A DNA stretch of 64,000 bases from the NCBI GenBank assembly GCA_019748095.1, contig JAIEQA010000019.1, forward strand, positions 26,755 through 90,754. The letters run 5' to 3'. Below, one piece after another: positions 20,037 to 27,999 of this stretch (position 1 is its first letter; every line of letters begins with the position of its first letter). This stretch comes from Caulobacteraceae bacterium (lineage in GTDB: Bacteria > Pseudomonadota > Alphaproteobacteria > Caulobacterales > Caulobacteraceae). A program made the translations under genes and the position numbers. Below the pieces are notes generated by a model, which saw nothing but the letters and a program-made list of their open reading frames with translations, was not told the origin of the DNA and ran no database searches.

Positions 20037-20457
20037 CAGCGCGAACCTCTGCCGAATCGGGCTTGCGTGTGATCGCCACGAACCAGCCGACCACCAGCGT
20101 CACCACGCCCATGCCAGAGACGGCCGCCGTCGAAAGCTGCCAGTCGCCGGTCAGAACCGCGAGCGCGAGCGGCGTCGAGAGCAGAATGGCCGAGGCTCCG
20201 AGCAGCGCACTCTGCAGCTCCGCCGCCGACAACCGCCGTATACTGGCCCCCACGGCCAGACAGATCACTGCCACCATGATGGCGATGCCCAGAGTCTGGG
20301 TCTGTTCCGGCGGGATCACCGGCGAGCGTGTGAACCACCCGGTCAGGCGCGCGCCGAGGGTAAAGAGGAAGGCCGTCGAAAAGGTCACGAGAAAGAACGA
20401 CGCCGCCGATTGCAGCGCGGTCCGGGTAAACGCCATCTGAAGCGCAGACGAAGCCAT
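20029..20457 (-). CDS. Four-helix membrane protein between nuoC and nuoD
   Basis: This 142-residue protein has four hydrophobic segments ([67 protein letters not shown]) and a short charged C-terminus. It starts 6 bp after nuoC and overlaps nuoD by 8 bp. The competing frame 20036-20467 gives no sensible protein. No family is recognised. Confidence 0.8.
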   Translation of the reverse strand: MASSALQMAFTRTALQSAASFFLVTFSTAFLFTLGARLTGWFTRSPVIPPEQTQTLGIAIMVAVICLAVGASIRRLSAAELQSALLGASAILLSTPLALAVLTGDWQLSTAAVSGMGVVTLVVGWFVAITRKPDSAEVRADG

Positions 20458-20463
20458 GATCTG

Positions 20464-21117
20464 TCATCCCGTCGCCTTGGGCCCCGGGACCGCCCCGAGG
20501 GCCTTCTCGTCGCCGGGCAGGGTTGGAAGGGGGTATTCAGCCCCTTCCCATGGCGACAGGAAATCGAAGTTACGAAACTCCTGCGTCAGTTTGACGGGCT
20601 CATAGACGACCCGCTTCTGTTCCTCATCGTACCGGACCTCGACATAGCCGGTCATGGGGAAGTCCTTACGCAGCGGATGCCCCTGAAAGCCGTAGTCCGT
20701 GAGCAGCCGGCGCAGGTCCGGATGGTCGGAGAACAGGATGCCGTACATGTCGAACGCCTCGCGCTCGAACCAGCCGGCCGACGGGTAGGCGGAAATCGCA
20801 CTGGGAACGGGCTGAACCTCGTCCGTCGTCGTCTTGACCCGGATGCGCACATTCCGCGTCAGCGACAGCAGGTGATAGACCACGTCGAACCGTTCAACCC
20901 GGTCCGGATAGTCCGCCCCGCAGACATCCAGCAGCTGCTGGAACCCGAAGCGGTCCCTCAGATCGGTCAGGACGGCGACAATCCGGTCGCGGTGGCAGGT
21001 GATCGTCAGCTCGCCATAGGCCACGGTCGCATCGACCTGCAGTTCGGCGACCATTTCCTGGCCCAGAGGCGTCAGGGCTTCCGTGTTGCGCGCGACGGTC
21101 GCGAGATGGCCGTTCAT
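20464..21117 (-). CDS. nuoC: NADH-quinone oxidoreductase subunit C
   Basis: This 217-residue 30-kDa-type subunit of the connecting module carries the signature [37 protein letters not shown]. Start chosen: the ATG at 21117 ([19 protein letters not shown]), which overlaps the nuoB stop in an ATGA junction; the ORF-track start at 21237 reads through nuoB in the wrong frame. The length is normal for a free-standing NuoC. Confidence 0.96.
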   Translation of the reverse strand: MNGHLATVARNTEALTPLGQEMVAELQVDATVAYGELTITCHRDRIVAVLTDLRDRFGFQQLLDVCGADYPDRVERFDVVYHLLSLTRNVRIRVKTTTDEVQPVPSAISAYPSAGWFEREAFDMYGILFSDHPDLRRLLTDYGFQGHPLRKDFPMTGYVEVRYDEEQKRVVYEPVKLTQEFRNFDFLSPWEGAEYPLPTLPGDEKALGAVPGPKATG

Positions 21118-21695
21118 CGTTCGATCGTCCCGGTGCGACGGATCTTCTTCTGCAACTGCAACAGGCCATAGATCAGCGCCTCGGCCGTCGGCGGGCAGCC
21201 CGGAACATAGACATCGACCGGCACGATCCGGTCGCAACCGCGCACGACGCTGTAGCTGTAGTGGTAATAGCCACCGCCATTGGCGCAGCTGCCCATGGAC
21301 AGGACATAGCGGGGGTCCGGCATCTGGTCGTAGACCTTGCGAAGGGCCGGAGCCATCTTGTTGGTCAGGGTGCCGGCCACGATCATCAGGTCGGACTGAC
21401 GCGGGCTGGCGCGGGGTGCCATGCCGAAACGCTCCAGATCATAGCGCGGCATCGACGCCTGGATCATCTCCACGGCGCAGCAGGCCAGTCCGAACGTCAT
21501 CCACATCAGCGAGCCGGTCCGGGCCCAGTTGATCACATCGTCCAGCGACGCCGTCAGGAAGCCCTGCTCGGCGACCTCGGTATTGATGGCCTCGAAGAAC
21601 TTGTCGTGAAGCCGGGGATCATAGCCCTCGACGGTCGACCGCGCGGCCTGACCGAAGGCGGTGGGCAGCGGGCTTGACGGTGCGACTATTGCCAT
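21114..21695 (-). CDS. nuoB: NADH-quinone oxidoreductase subunit B
   Basis: This 193-residue subunit carries the N2 [4Fe-4S] cluster that reduces quinone. The ligands are in [30 protein letters not shown] and [13 protein letters not shown]. Start chosen: the ATG at 21695 ([15 protein letters not shown]), overlapping nuoA by 10 bp; the longer ORF form runs through nuoA in another frame. Confidence 0.97.
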   Translation of the reverse strand: MAIVAPSSPLPTAFGQAARSTVEGYDPRLHDKFFEAINTEVAEQGFLTASLDDVINWARTGSLMWMTFGLACCAVEMIQASMPRYDLERFGMAPRASPRQSDLMIVAGTLTNKMAPALRKVYDQMPDPRYVLSMGSCANGGGYYHYSYSVVRGCDRIVPVDVYVPGCPPTAEALIYGLLQLQKKIRRTGTIER

Positions 21696-22063
21696 TCCAG
21701 CGCGCCCTTCTTCCATTCGTAGATGAAGCCGACGGTCAGGATGCCGAGGAAGGACATCATCGACCAGAAGGCAAAGATCATTTCGGGGCGGGCCAGATCG
21801 AACAGCGACACCGCCCACGGAAACAGGAACGCCACTTCAAGGTCGAAAATGATGAACAGGATCGAAACCAGATAGAAGCGCACGTCGAACTTCATCCGCG
21901 CATCGTCGAAGGCGTTGAACCCGCATTCGTAGGCCGAGAGCTTTTCGGAATCGGGATTGGAAGGGGCCATGGCCCACGCCGCGACCATGAAGCCGAGACC
22001 GAGAAGGGTCGCGATCCCCAGAAAGATCACGATCGGCAGGTACTGCAGGAGAAATTCGTTCAT
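21686..22063 (-). CDS. nuoA: NADH-quinone oxidoreductase subunit A
   Basis: This 125-residue membrane subunit has three helices and the conserved loop [39 protein letters not shown]. It is the first gene of the nuo operon, divergent from the AbgT-type transporter with a 196-bp region between the starts. Confidence 0.97.
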   Translation of the reverse strand: MNEFLLQYLPIVIFLGIATLLGLGFMVAAWAMAPSNPDSEKLSAYECGFNAFDDARMKFDVRFYLVSILFIIFDLEVAFLFPWAVSLFDLARPEMIFAFWSMMSFLGILTVGFIYEWKKGALEWQ

Positions 22064-22259
22064 TGGACAGGTCCACGCCGCGAGGGAGAGCGGCGGATTC
22101 GGCGCTTTCTAGACCCAACCTCGCGGCGGTTCAAACCCGTGTGACGAAACGTTTTCTGTTGCGATCGGCTCGCAAACTCGCAGCGATTGGCGCTTGCCAA
22201 GTCGGCAGATCGTCGGTCCTTATCCGGATCACCCGGAATTTGGCAGACAGGAGACGCGC
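22064..22259. promoter_or_regulatory. Divergent control region, nuoA / abgT-type gene
   Basis: This 196-bp gap must hold the promoter of the long nuo operon (minus strand) and that of the transporter (plus strand). A perfect dyad TTGGC-GCTT-GCCAA sits at 22187-22200, spaced like an FNR/CRP-family half-site pair but not matching a known consensus. AGGAG at 22249-22253 is the ribosome-binding site for the transporter's GTG. I could not assign the nuo promoter elements. Confidence 0.45.
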
Positions 22260-23819
22260 GTGGGCATCGGCAACGGAGTATTGAGCTTCGTGGAGAAGGC
22301 GGGCAACCGCCTCCCCGACCCCGTTTTCATCTTCGTCTGGCTTATCGGCTTTCTGGTGATTGGCAGTGTCGCGGCAGCCTCATATGGCCTGAGCGCGGTC
22401 AATCCCGTCGACGGACAGGCTGTGGCCGCCCAGAGCCTGATGTCGAGCGAAAATCTTCGGCGTCTGTTTGTCGACATGCCCAAGACCCTGACCGGGTTCG
22501 CTCCCCTGGGCTATGTGCTTGTGGTCATGCTGGGCGCAGGGGTGGCGGAACGCACAGGTCTGTTCTCGGCGGCCATGCGCGCAGGCATCCGTAACGCTCC
22601 CAAGACCTTCCTGACCCCGATCGTGGTGTTCGTCGGCATCGTCTCCAACCACGCGGCCGACGCCGGCTATGTGGTGCTGGTGCCGCTGGCAGGCCTCATC
22701 TTCGCCGCTGCAGGGCGGCACCCGGTCGCCGGGATCGCCGCCGGCTTCGCCGCCGTCTCCGGCGGCTTCTCGGCCAACCTTTTCCCGGGCCACCTCGACG
22801 CCCTGCTGCTGGGCATCACCGAGCCGGCAGCGCGGCTGATCCAGCCGGACTGGACCGCCAACATCGCCGGCAACCTGTACTTCATCATCGCCATGACGTT
22901 CGTCTTTGTGCCGCTGGCCTGGTTCGTCACCGACAAGATCGTCGAGCCGCGCCTTGGCCCGTGGACCCCGTCAGCCGACGCGCCCATCCAGCTCAGCGAA
23001 TCGGCCCTGACGGGCGCGGAGAAGCGCGGCCTGTTCTGGGCAGGGCTGGCGACCCTGCTGGTGATCGGTGCCTGGGCCGCCATGACCTTGATGCCCGAAG
23101 CCGCCCTGATCAACGCCGAGGCCCCTCCGCAGGAGCGCATGACGCCCTTCTACAACTCGCTCGTGGCCGGCTTCTTCGTGCTGTTCCTCGCCGCCGGCGT
23201 GGCCTACGGCACAGCGGCCGGCACCCTTAAGAACCATCGCGAGCTGGTGCGGATGATGACCGAATCGATGGCGGTCATGGCACCGTACATCGTGCTTGCA
23301 TTCGTCGCGGCCCACTTCGTGGCCATGTTCAACTGGTCGAACCTCGGCGTCATCACAGCGATCGCCGGGGCGGAACAGCTCAAGGCCAGCGGTCTGTCCT
23401 CCTGGCAGCTGCTGGTAGCGATCGTGCTGCTGGCCGCGACCATCAACCTTCTGGTCGGCTCGGCTTCCGCCAAGTGGGCCGCCATGGCCCCGGTGCTCGT
23501 GCCGATGCTGATGCTGCTCGGAATCAGCCCCGAGATGACCACGGCAGCCTTCCGCATGGGCGACTCGGTGACCAACATCATGACCCCGCTGATGGTCTAC
23601 TTCCCGCTGATCCTCGGCTTCTGCCAGCGCTGGGTGCCCGGCTTCGGCATCGGCAACCTGATGGCGACCATGCTGCCCTATTCGTTCTTCTTCCTGATCG
23701 CAGGCTGCATCATGACCGGGGCCTGGGTCTTCCTGAACATACCGCTGGGGGGTGGAGAGGTCGTGACCTACGACCTGAACCAGGCCCGTCAGGCGGTCCA
23801 GGCATTGCCTGTGCCCTGA
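22260..23819 (+). CDS. AbgT-family transporter
   Basis: This 519-residue membrane protein has about 11-13 hydrophobic helices. The AbgT-family features are GNRLPDPVFIFVWLIGFLV at the N-terminus, the re-entrant hairpin region NHAADAGYVVLVPLAGLIF, VSGGFSANLFPGHLDALLLGIT and the C-terminal AGSASAKWA-type motif (here LLVGSASAKWAAMAPVLVPM). Members import p-aminobenzoyl-glutamate or export sulfonamide-like antimetabolites. Start chosen: the GTG at 22260 with AGGAG six bases ahead, not the ORF-track start at 22194. Transport direction and substrate are not decidable from sequence. Confidence 0.9.
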   Translation: MGIGNGVLSFVEKAGNRLPDPVFIFVWLIGFLVIGSVAAASYGLSAVNPVDGQAVAAQSLMSSENLRRLFVDMPKTLTGFAPLGYVLVVMLGAGVAERTGLFSAAMRAGIRNAPKTFLTPIVVFVGIVSNHAADAGYVVLVPLAGLIFAAAGRHPVAGIAAGFAAVSGGFSANLFPGHLDALLLGITEPAARLIQPDWTANIAGNLYFIIAMTFVFVPLAWFVTDKIVEPRLGPWTPSADAPIQLSESALTGAEKRGLFWAGLATLLVIGAWAAMTLMPEAALINAEAPPQERMTPFYNSLVAGFFVLFLAAGVAYGTAAGTLKNHRELVRMMTESMAVMAPYIVLAFVAAHFVAMFNWSNLGVITAIAGAEQLKASGLSSWQLLVAIVLLAATINLLVGSASAKWAAMAPVLVPMLMLLGISPEMTTAAFRMGDSVTNIMTPLMVYFPLILGFCQRWVPGFGIGNLMATMLPYSFFFLIAGCIMTGAWVFLNIPLGGGEVVTYDLNQARQAVQALPVP

Positions 23820-23833
23820 TGCGGAAATCGCGC

Positions 23834-23862
23834 TTGACAGGTTCGGCCACCCCCGCCTAAAC
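23834..23862 (+). promoter_or_regulatory. Housekeeping-type promoter for tRNA-Asp
   Basis: TTGACA at 23834-23839 is followed after 17 bp by CTAAAC at 23857-23862. This agrees with the caulobacterial housekeeping pattern (TTGACG and GCTANAWC). It lies just after the transporter stop and about 45 bp before the mature tRNA. Confidence 0.65.
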
Positions 23863-23906
23863 GACGCCCCTCGCCGGGGGACAACACGTCACTCCGGCGG
23901 GGAAAT

Positions 23907-23983
23907 GCGGGTGTAGCTCAGTTGGTTAGAGTGCCGGCCTGTCACGCCGGAGGTCGCGGGTTCGAGTCCCGTCACTCGCGCCA
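23907..23983 (+). tRNA. tRNA-Asp (GTC)
   Basis: This is a 77-nt cloverleaf with a 7-bp acceptor stem (GCGGGTG/CACTCGC), anticodon stem CCGGC/GCCGG, loop CTGTCAC with anticodon GTC at 23941-23943, T-loop GGTTCGAGTCC, discriminator G and encoded CCA. A strong inverted repeat overlaps its 3' end. Confidence 0.97.
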
Positions 23984-24009
23984 TCTCTTCGATCTGGAAG
24001 AGATGGCGC
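23978..24009 (+). terminator. 13-bp perfect hairpin starting within the tRNA-Asp 3' end
   Basis: The arms are GCGCCATCTCTTC and GAAGAGATGGCGC with loop GATCTG. The left arm includes the last acceptor base, the discriminator and CCA of tRNA-Asp. No T-run follows, so it may stop transcription only in part or guide 3' processing. The position directly after the tRNA makes a terminator-like role the simplest reading. Confidence 0.55.
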
Positions 24010-24131
24010 GCCACCCCCTCAAGGTTCTCTCGGACTTCAGGCTTGCGGCGTATAACTTGACGCCCGCCTTACACATGGGTCTCCTCGACACTGATCGGCC
24101 CTGACCGGGCCGCCTGTCCCGGACACCGCCT

Positions 24132-25421
24132 GTGACGTCCTCTGTCGATCCATCCGCGCCCGTATGGGCTCCACCGGTCCGGGCCGCTGTGCCGCGCAAT
24201 CTCTGCACCGACTGCGGCGTCTCACGGATGGAGGACCCGACCCTGTGCGGGCGGGCCTGCCAGTTCATCAAACCGGACTATCCGGCCCTTGAGACCCGCA
24301 TACACGGCCGGGCCCGCGATTCGGAGACAGGAGACGAGCTGTTCTTCGGTCCGGTGCGCCGCATGGCGAGGGCGAGGCTGAAAGTCCCCGCCCATGGGGC
24401 CCAGTGGACGGGAATAACCACCCGCATCGGTGAACGCCTGCTCGAGACCGGCACGGTCGATGCGGTCCTGACCATGGCTCCCGACCCCGAGGACCGCTGG
24501 CGGCCGGTGCCCGTGCTGGTGACCCGCCCGGAGGCAATGGCCCGGGTGCGCGGTATGCGCATGGGCTATGCGCCGCTTCTGGCCCTGCTGGAGCAGGCGC
24601 GGGCCCAGGGCTACCGCCGCCTCGCCGTCATCGGCATTCCCTGTCAGGTCTATGCCCTGAGGGCGCTGGAGGCCGAACTGGGGCTGGAGGCGCTGTACGT
24701 CATCGGCACCCCCTGTTCGGACAATACGACGACCGAGAACTTCCACGCGTTCCTGGCCCTCCTCTCGGATGCGCCAGACACCATCACCTATCTGGAGTTC
24801 CGCGCCGATTATCACGTCGAGCTGCGGTTCACCGACGGGCGGGTGAAGACGATTCCCTTCCTGTCCCTGCCGATCTCGCAGCTGGCTCCGGACTTCTTCC
24901 CCCTCACTTGCCGCACCTGCGTCGACTACACCAATGCCCTCGCTGACATCACGGTCGGCTATATGGCCGGTCAGGGCGAGCAGTGGCTGATCGTGCGCAA
25001 TGCGCGCGGCGAGGCCCTGCTGGATCTGCTGGGGGATGAGGTCGCCCTTTCGGAGCCGCAGAGCCACGGCAAACGCAAGGCCGCCGTTCAGGGCTTCATC
25101 GCCAATGTCGAGCGGGCCGCCGGCGGCCTGCCCCTGCGACGCATGCCCGACTGGGTCCGGCCGATCGTCAGCTGGCTACAACCCCGCACCGGCCCTCGCG
25201 GTCTGGAGTTCGCACGCACACGGCTGGAAATGAAGGCGGCTGAGACGGTGATCCACCTGCGCCGCGAGGAGCCGCGCAGGATGAAGTCCATGATCCCCGA
25301 TCATGTCTGGGCCCTGGTCGAGCCCTATGGCCTGTCGCCCGGGGCCGGAGAGCGGTCAGACCCGGTGACTAGTGAACCGCCAGCTCCGCAGCCGGCTGAA
25401 CGAACTCGGGCCGGCCACTGA
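24132..25421 (+). CDS. BciB/HCAR-like F420H2-dehydrogenase-beta (FrhB) family reductase
   Basis: This 429-residue protein belongs to the FrhB family of FAD and [4Fe-4S] reductases. An N-terminal cluster motif (LCTDCGVSRMEDPTLCGRAC) is followed by GIPCQVYALRALEAELGLEALYVIGTPC and by TCRTCVDYTNALADITVGYM. These patches closely resemble 8-vinyl chlorophyllide reductase (BciB) and 7-hydroxymethyl-chlorophyll a reductase. If functional as such, it would act in bacteriochlorophyll synthesis, but no other photosynthesis gene is in the window. The start is a GTG. The last 53 bp overlap the convergent glycosyltransferase gene. Another substrate is possible. Confidence 0.8.
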   Translation: MTSSVDPSAPVWAPPVRAAVPRNLCTDCGVSRMEDPTLCGRACQFIKPDYPALETRIHGRARDSETGDELFFGPVRRMARARLKVPAHGAQWTGITTRIGERLLETGTVDAVLTMAPDPEDRWRPVPVLVTRPEAMARVRGMRMGYAPLLALLEQARAQGYRRLAVIGIPCQVYALRALEAELGLEALYVIGTPCSDNTTTENFHAFLALLSDAPDTITYLEFRADYHVELRFTDGRVKTIPFLSLPISQLAPDFFPLTCRTCVDYTNALADITVGYMAGQGEQWLIVRNARGEALLDLLGDEVALSEPQSHGKRKAAVQGFIANVERAAGGLPLRRMPDWVRPIVSWLQPRTGPRGLEFARTRLEMKAAETVIHLRREEPRRMKSMIPDHVWALVEPYGLSPGAGERSDPVTSEPPAPQPAERTRAGH

Positions 25422-26700
25422 CCTCACCATAAACCATGCACAGGTCCTCAAAGACCCGGTTCCAGGCGAAGGTTTCGACCGTATGGACGCGGGCCGCCGC
25501 CCCGATCGCCTCGACGTCGCGGGCGAACAGGGCCTCGATCGCTTCAGCATACTCGCCCGGGTCGGCGCTTCGGGACAGCTGACCCACGCTGTTGTTGACG
25601 GTTTCCGCCACCCCGCCCGCATTGACCCCCACCACCGGCCGCCCACAGGCCATGGCCTCCAGCACGATCAGGCCGAAAGGCTCCTTGTCGTTGGCGTGCA
25701 CAAAGGCATCGCAGCTGGCGATGATCCGGGCGACGGCGCGGGGATCCCGCTCATAGGGCAGGGCGATGACCCGGTCCTCTGCGGGCATCCCCTGCCCCGC
25801 CCCGACGAGCACGAGGTGATAAGGTGCCCCCAGACGCTGGACGGCCTCGATCAGGACATCGATGTTCTTTTCCCGTGCCGGCCGACCGGCGAAACACAGC
25901 AGCCGCGCGCTGGCGGGCAGGCCCAGCCGCTTCAACAGCCAGTCCCGGTCGCGACGGTCGGGCCGGAAGGTGTCGATCTCGACCCCCAGGGGCCGGATGA
26001 CGATGTTGCGGACGCCCGCCTCTTCCAGCCGACGCGCGATGAAGCGGCTCGGGGAGACAACGCGATCGAACTGGCCAAACAGGCGGGCCCAGCGCTTTTC
26101 GACTGGCTTCTTGGCCCATTCCCCGAAATGCAGCGCGGCCAGACCCGCCGGGTCGGAATGGCAAAAGCCGATCACGGGACAGCCGACCCTCTGTCCGGCC
26201 TCCAGTGCGCCCTGTCCCGGGGTATAGGGGTCGCCCGCCTCAATCAGCGCCGGCTTCATGGCAGCGACCCACGCACCCCAGCGGCGCACCGAACTGGGCC
26301 AGCGATAGCCGTCGCCGAACGGCAGTTTGGTCGCGTGCAGCTTGATGATGCCGTCGCGGCCGGCCTGGTGTCGCGCTCCCGGCACAAGCAGTGAGTGGGC
26401 GACACCGGGGCGGTTGGCTTCCAGCCATGCCTTCTTGGACAGCAGATACCGCTTCACGCCCCCGGAGCGCGGCGCATAAAGCATCGTCGTGTCCACCATC
26501 CGTGGCCGGGGATCGGATGTGGACGCCCTCAGCACACTGAGCGTTTCCGCCACTTCCTCATCGCGGCTGGGAAACAGTCGGAGTTCTGCGGCCTGGACGT
26601 CGAGATCCGTCATGTTCATCGAGTCCTGCTGGGGCGACTGGATCGCCCGAGCGAGCGTCCGGCGATATTGGCTGCGTGCGGACGGTTTATTCCGGACCAT
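25369..26700 (-). CDS. GT4-type glycosyltransferase
   Basis: This protein of up to 443 residues has the GT-B fold pattern: an N-terminal acceptor domain (YAPRSGGVKRYLLSKKAWL) and a C-terminal donor domain with FAGRPAREKNIDVLIEAV and EPFGLIVLEAMACGRPVVGV, which contains the E-x7-E motif of retaining GT4 enzymes. It probably transfers a nucleotide-sugar residue to a lipid or polysaccharide; the acceptor is unknown. The ATG at 26700 has AGGGG upstream. The ATG at 26619 (MNMTDLD) with AGGA is an equal alternative. It lies 31 bp downstream of the ribbon-helix-helix gene and overlaps the convergent reductase. Confidence 0.85.
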   Translation of the reverse strand: MVRNKPSARSQYRRTLARAIQSPQQDSMNMTDLDVQAAELRLFPSRDEEVAETLSVLRASTSDPRPRMVDTTMLYAPRSGGVKRYLLSKKAWLEANRPGVAHSLLVPGARHQAGRDGIIKLHATKLPFGDGYRWPSSVRRWGAWVAAMKPALIEAGDPYTPGQGALEAGQRVGCPVIGFCHSDPAGLAALHFGEWAKKPVEKRWARLFGQFDRVVSPSRFIARRLEEAGVRNIVIRPLGVEIDTFRPDRRDRDWLLKRLGLPASARLLCFAGRPAREKNIDVLIEAVQRLGAPYHLVLVGAGQGMPAEDRVIALPYERDPRAVARIIASCDAFVHANDKEPFGLIVLEAMACGRPVVGVNAGGVAETVNNSVGQLSRSADPGEYAEAIEALFARDVEAIGAAARVHTVETFAWNRVFEDLCMVYGEVSGRPEFVQPAAELAVH

Positions 26701-26731
26701 GAAGCGCCCCTAAACCTGCTGACGGTCAAGC

Positions 26732-26914
26732 TCAAGCCGTATCATCCGGGTCGCCCGGCACCGGGGTCGCGATTCCCCGCCGCGCCAGCGCTTCCCGCAG
26801 CAGGGTCTCGAGCTGCGCATTGACCGACCGCAACTCAGCTGCTGCCAGCCGCTCCACGGCCGCCATCAACGCCGGAGAGGCGCGCAGCAGAAAGGGTTTG
26901 CGAACCCGGGCCAC
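26732..26914 (-). CDS. Ribbon-helix-helix (Arc-type) DNA-binding protein
   Basis: This 60-residue protein reads [43 protein letters not shown]. That is the beta-strand plus two-helix pattern of Arc/MetJ-type repressors, including [14 protein letters not shown] of the second helix. It starts with GTG 3 bp after the SPFH gene's stop, so the two are co-transcribed. No toxin gene lies beside it. It may autoregulate the SPFH operon, which is inference. Confidence 0.78.
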   Translation of the reverse strand: MARVRKPFLLRASPALMAAVERLAAAELRSVNAQLETLLREALARRGIATPVPGDPDDTA

Positions 26915-26917
26915 AGG

Positions 26918-27814
26918 TCAACCGTACAGGGTGCCGGCGTTCACGACGGGCTGGGCTTCCCGATCGGCGCACAGCACGACGAGAAGATTCGAGACCATGG
27001 CGGCCTTGCGGTCCTCGTCCAGCTGGACCACGTCGCGCTCGCCGAGATCCTTCAGGGCGCTTTCGACCATGCTGACCGCGCCACGGACGATCAGGCGGCG
27101 CGCCGAAAGGATGGCCTCGGCCTGCTGGCGGCGCAGCATGGCCCCGGCGATTTCCGGGGCATAGGCCAGATGCGCCAGCCGGGCCTCGTCGATCGCCACC
27201 CCGGCCACCCGCACCCGATTGGCCAGTTCGTCCCGAAGCCGCCGCGCCACATCTTCCGCATCGGCCCTGAGGGTCAGCTCCTGATCCACCCCCTCTTCCT
27301 CCTCGCCGTGGTCATAGGCGTAGTGGGAGGCGATATCGCGCAGGCCGGTATCGATCTGGATGTTCACGAAGGCCTGATAGTCATCGACGTCGAACAGGGC
27401 CTGTGCCGAATCCTCGACCCGCCAGACGACGTTGGCCGCGATCTCGACCGGGCTGCCGCGACGGTCGTTCACCTTCAGCTTGTCAGAGGTCACATTGCGC
27501 GCACGCAGCGAGATTTTCTTGCGGCTGTACCAGGGAAGCACCCAGCGCAGCCCCGTGGCCCGGTCGGTGCCGCGGTAGTCGCCGAACAGCAGGATCGCCA
27601 CCCCCTCGTTCGGCTGCAGGGCATACAGGCCGCACAGAAGAAACAGGCCCACAACCGCGAACCCTATTCCCGCGGCAACGTTCACCGCGACGTCCGGGCC
27701 CTGGGCGACCGCCACGGGCCCGAGCAGAATCAGCCCGATCCCAACCAGCAGCATCACCACGCCATTCGTCGTTCGCGCAGGCCGCTCGCGGGAGACTGTC
27801 CGTTGATCGTTCAT
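26918..27814 (-). CDS. SPFH (stomatin/prohibitin/flotillin) domain membrane protein
   Basis: This 298-residue protein has a basic N-terminus, two hydrophobic segments at about residues 18-62 and then an SPFH/band-7 domain ([62 protein letters not shown]). A helical tail with [27 protein letters not shown] follows. Such proteins form oligomeric membrane scaffolds, often modulating proteases. Start chosen: the ATG at 27814 with GGAGG upstream. A helix-turn-helix-like operator sequence lies just ahead of the ribosome-binding site. Confidence 0.88.
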   Translation of the reverse strand: MNDQRTVSRERPARTTNGVVMLLVGIGLILLGPVAVAQGPDVAVNVAAGIGFAVVGLFLLCGLYALQPNEGVAILLFGDYRGTDRATGLRWVLPWYSRKKISLRARNVTSDKLKVNDRRGSPVEIAANVVWRVEDSAQALFDVDDYQAFVNIQIDTGLRDIASHYAYDHGEEEEGVDQELTLRADAEDVARRLRDELANRVRVAGVAIDEARLAHLAYAPEIAGAMLRRQQAEAILSARRLIVRGAVSMVESALKDLGERDVVQLDEDRKAAMVSNLLVVLCADREAQPVVNAGTLYG

Positions 27815-27829
27815 GTCCGTCCTCCAACT

Positions 27830-27848
27830 CGATATGAAAGTGATATCA
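27830..27848 (-). promoter_or_regulatory. Candidate operator TGATATCA plus ATATC repeat before the SPFH gene
   Basis: Immediately upstream of the SPFH ribosome-binding site the minus strand reads TGATATCACTTTCATATC, an 8-bp palindrome followed by a partial repeat. In this GC-rich genome such an AT-rich palindrome stands out. A small ribbon-helix-helix protein encoded in the same operon is an obvious candidate ligand. This is inference only. Confidence 0.4.
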
Positions 27849-27909
27849 TTTTTGTCCCGTAATGGCAACGCTTGACGGTCGCCTGCCTGGATCGAGGCCT
27901 TGCATTCGC

Positions 27910-27954
27910 CTCAAATTCGCGAAACTTGAGACAGGTCGTGGCGCCCCTGTTAGA
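27910..27954 (+). promoter_or_regulatory. Autotransporter promoter with overlapping dyad
   Basis: A dyad CTCAA-A-TTCGCGAA-AC-TTGAG covers 27910-27930. Its right arm forms TTGAGA, a plausible -35 element at 27926-27931. After 17 bp GTTAGAAG fits 6 of 8 positions of the caulobacterial -10 pattern. The dyad is therefore placed to act as an operator on this promoter. Confidence 0.4.
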
Positions 27955-27999
27955 AGGCGGCCGACGCCTTGCGCGTAGCCAATTGGGGTGACTTTTCGA

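Noticed and set aside
26732-26914. Antitoxin of a toxin-antitoxin pair
   Set aside because: The protein is a ribbon-helix-helix type, but neither neighbour (SPFH protein, glycosyltransferase) is a toxin.
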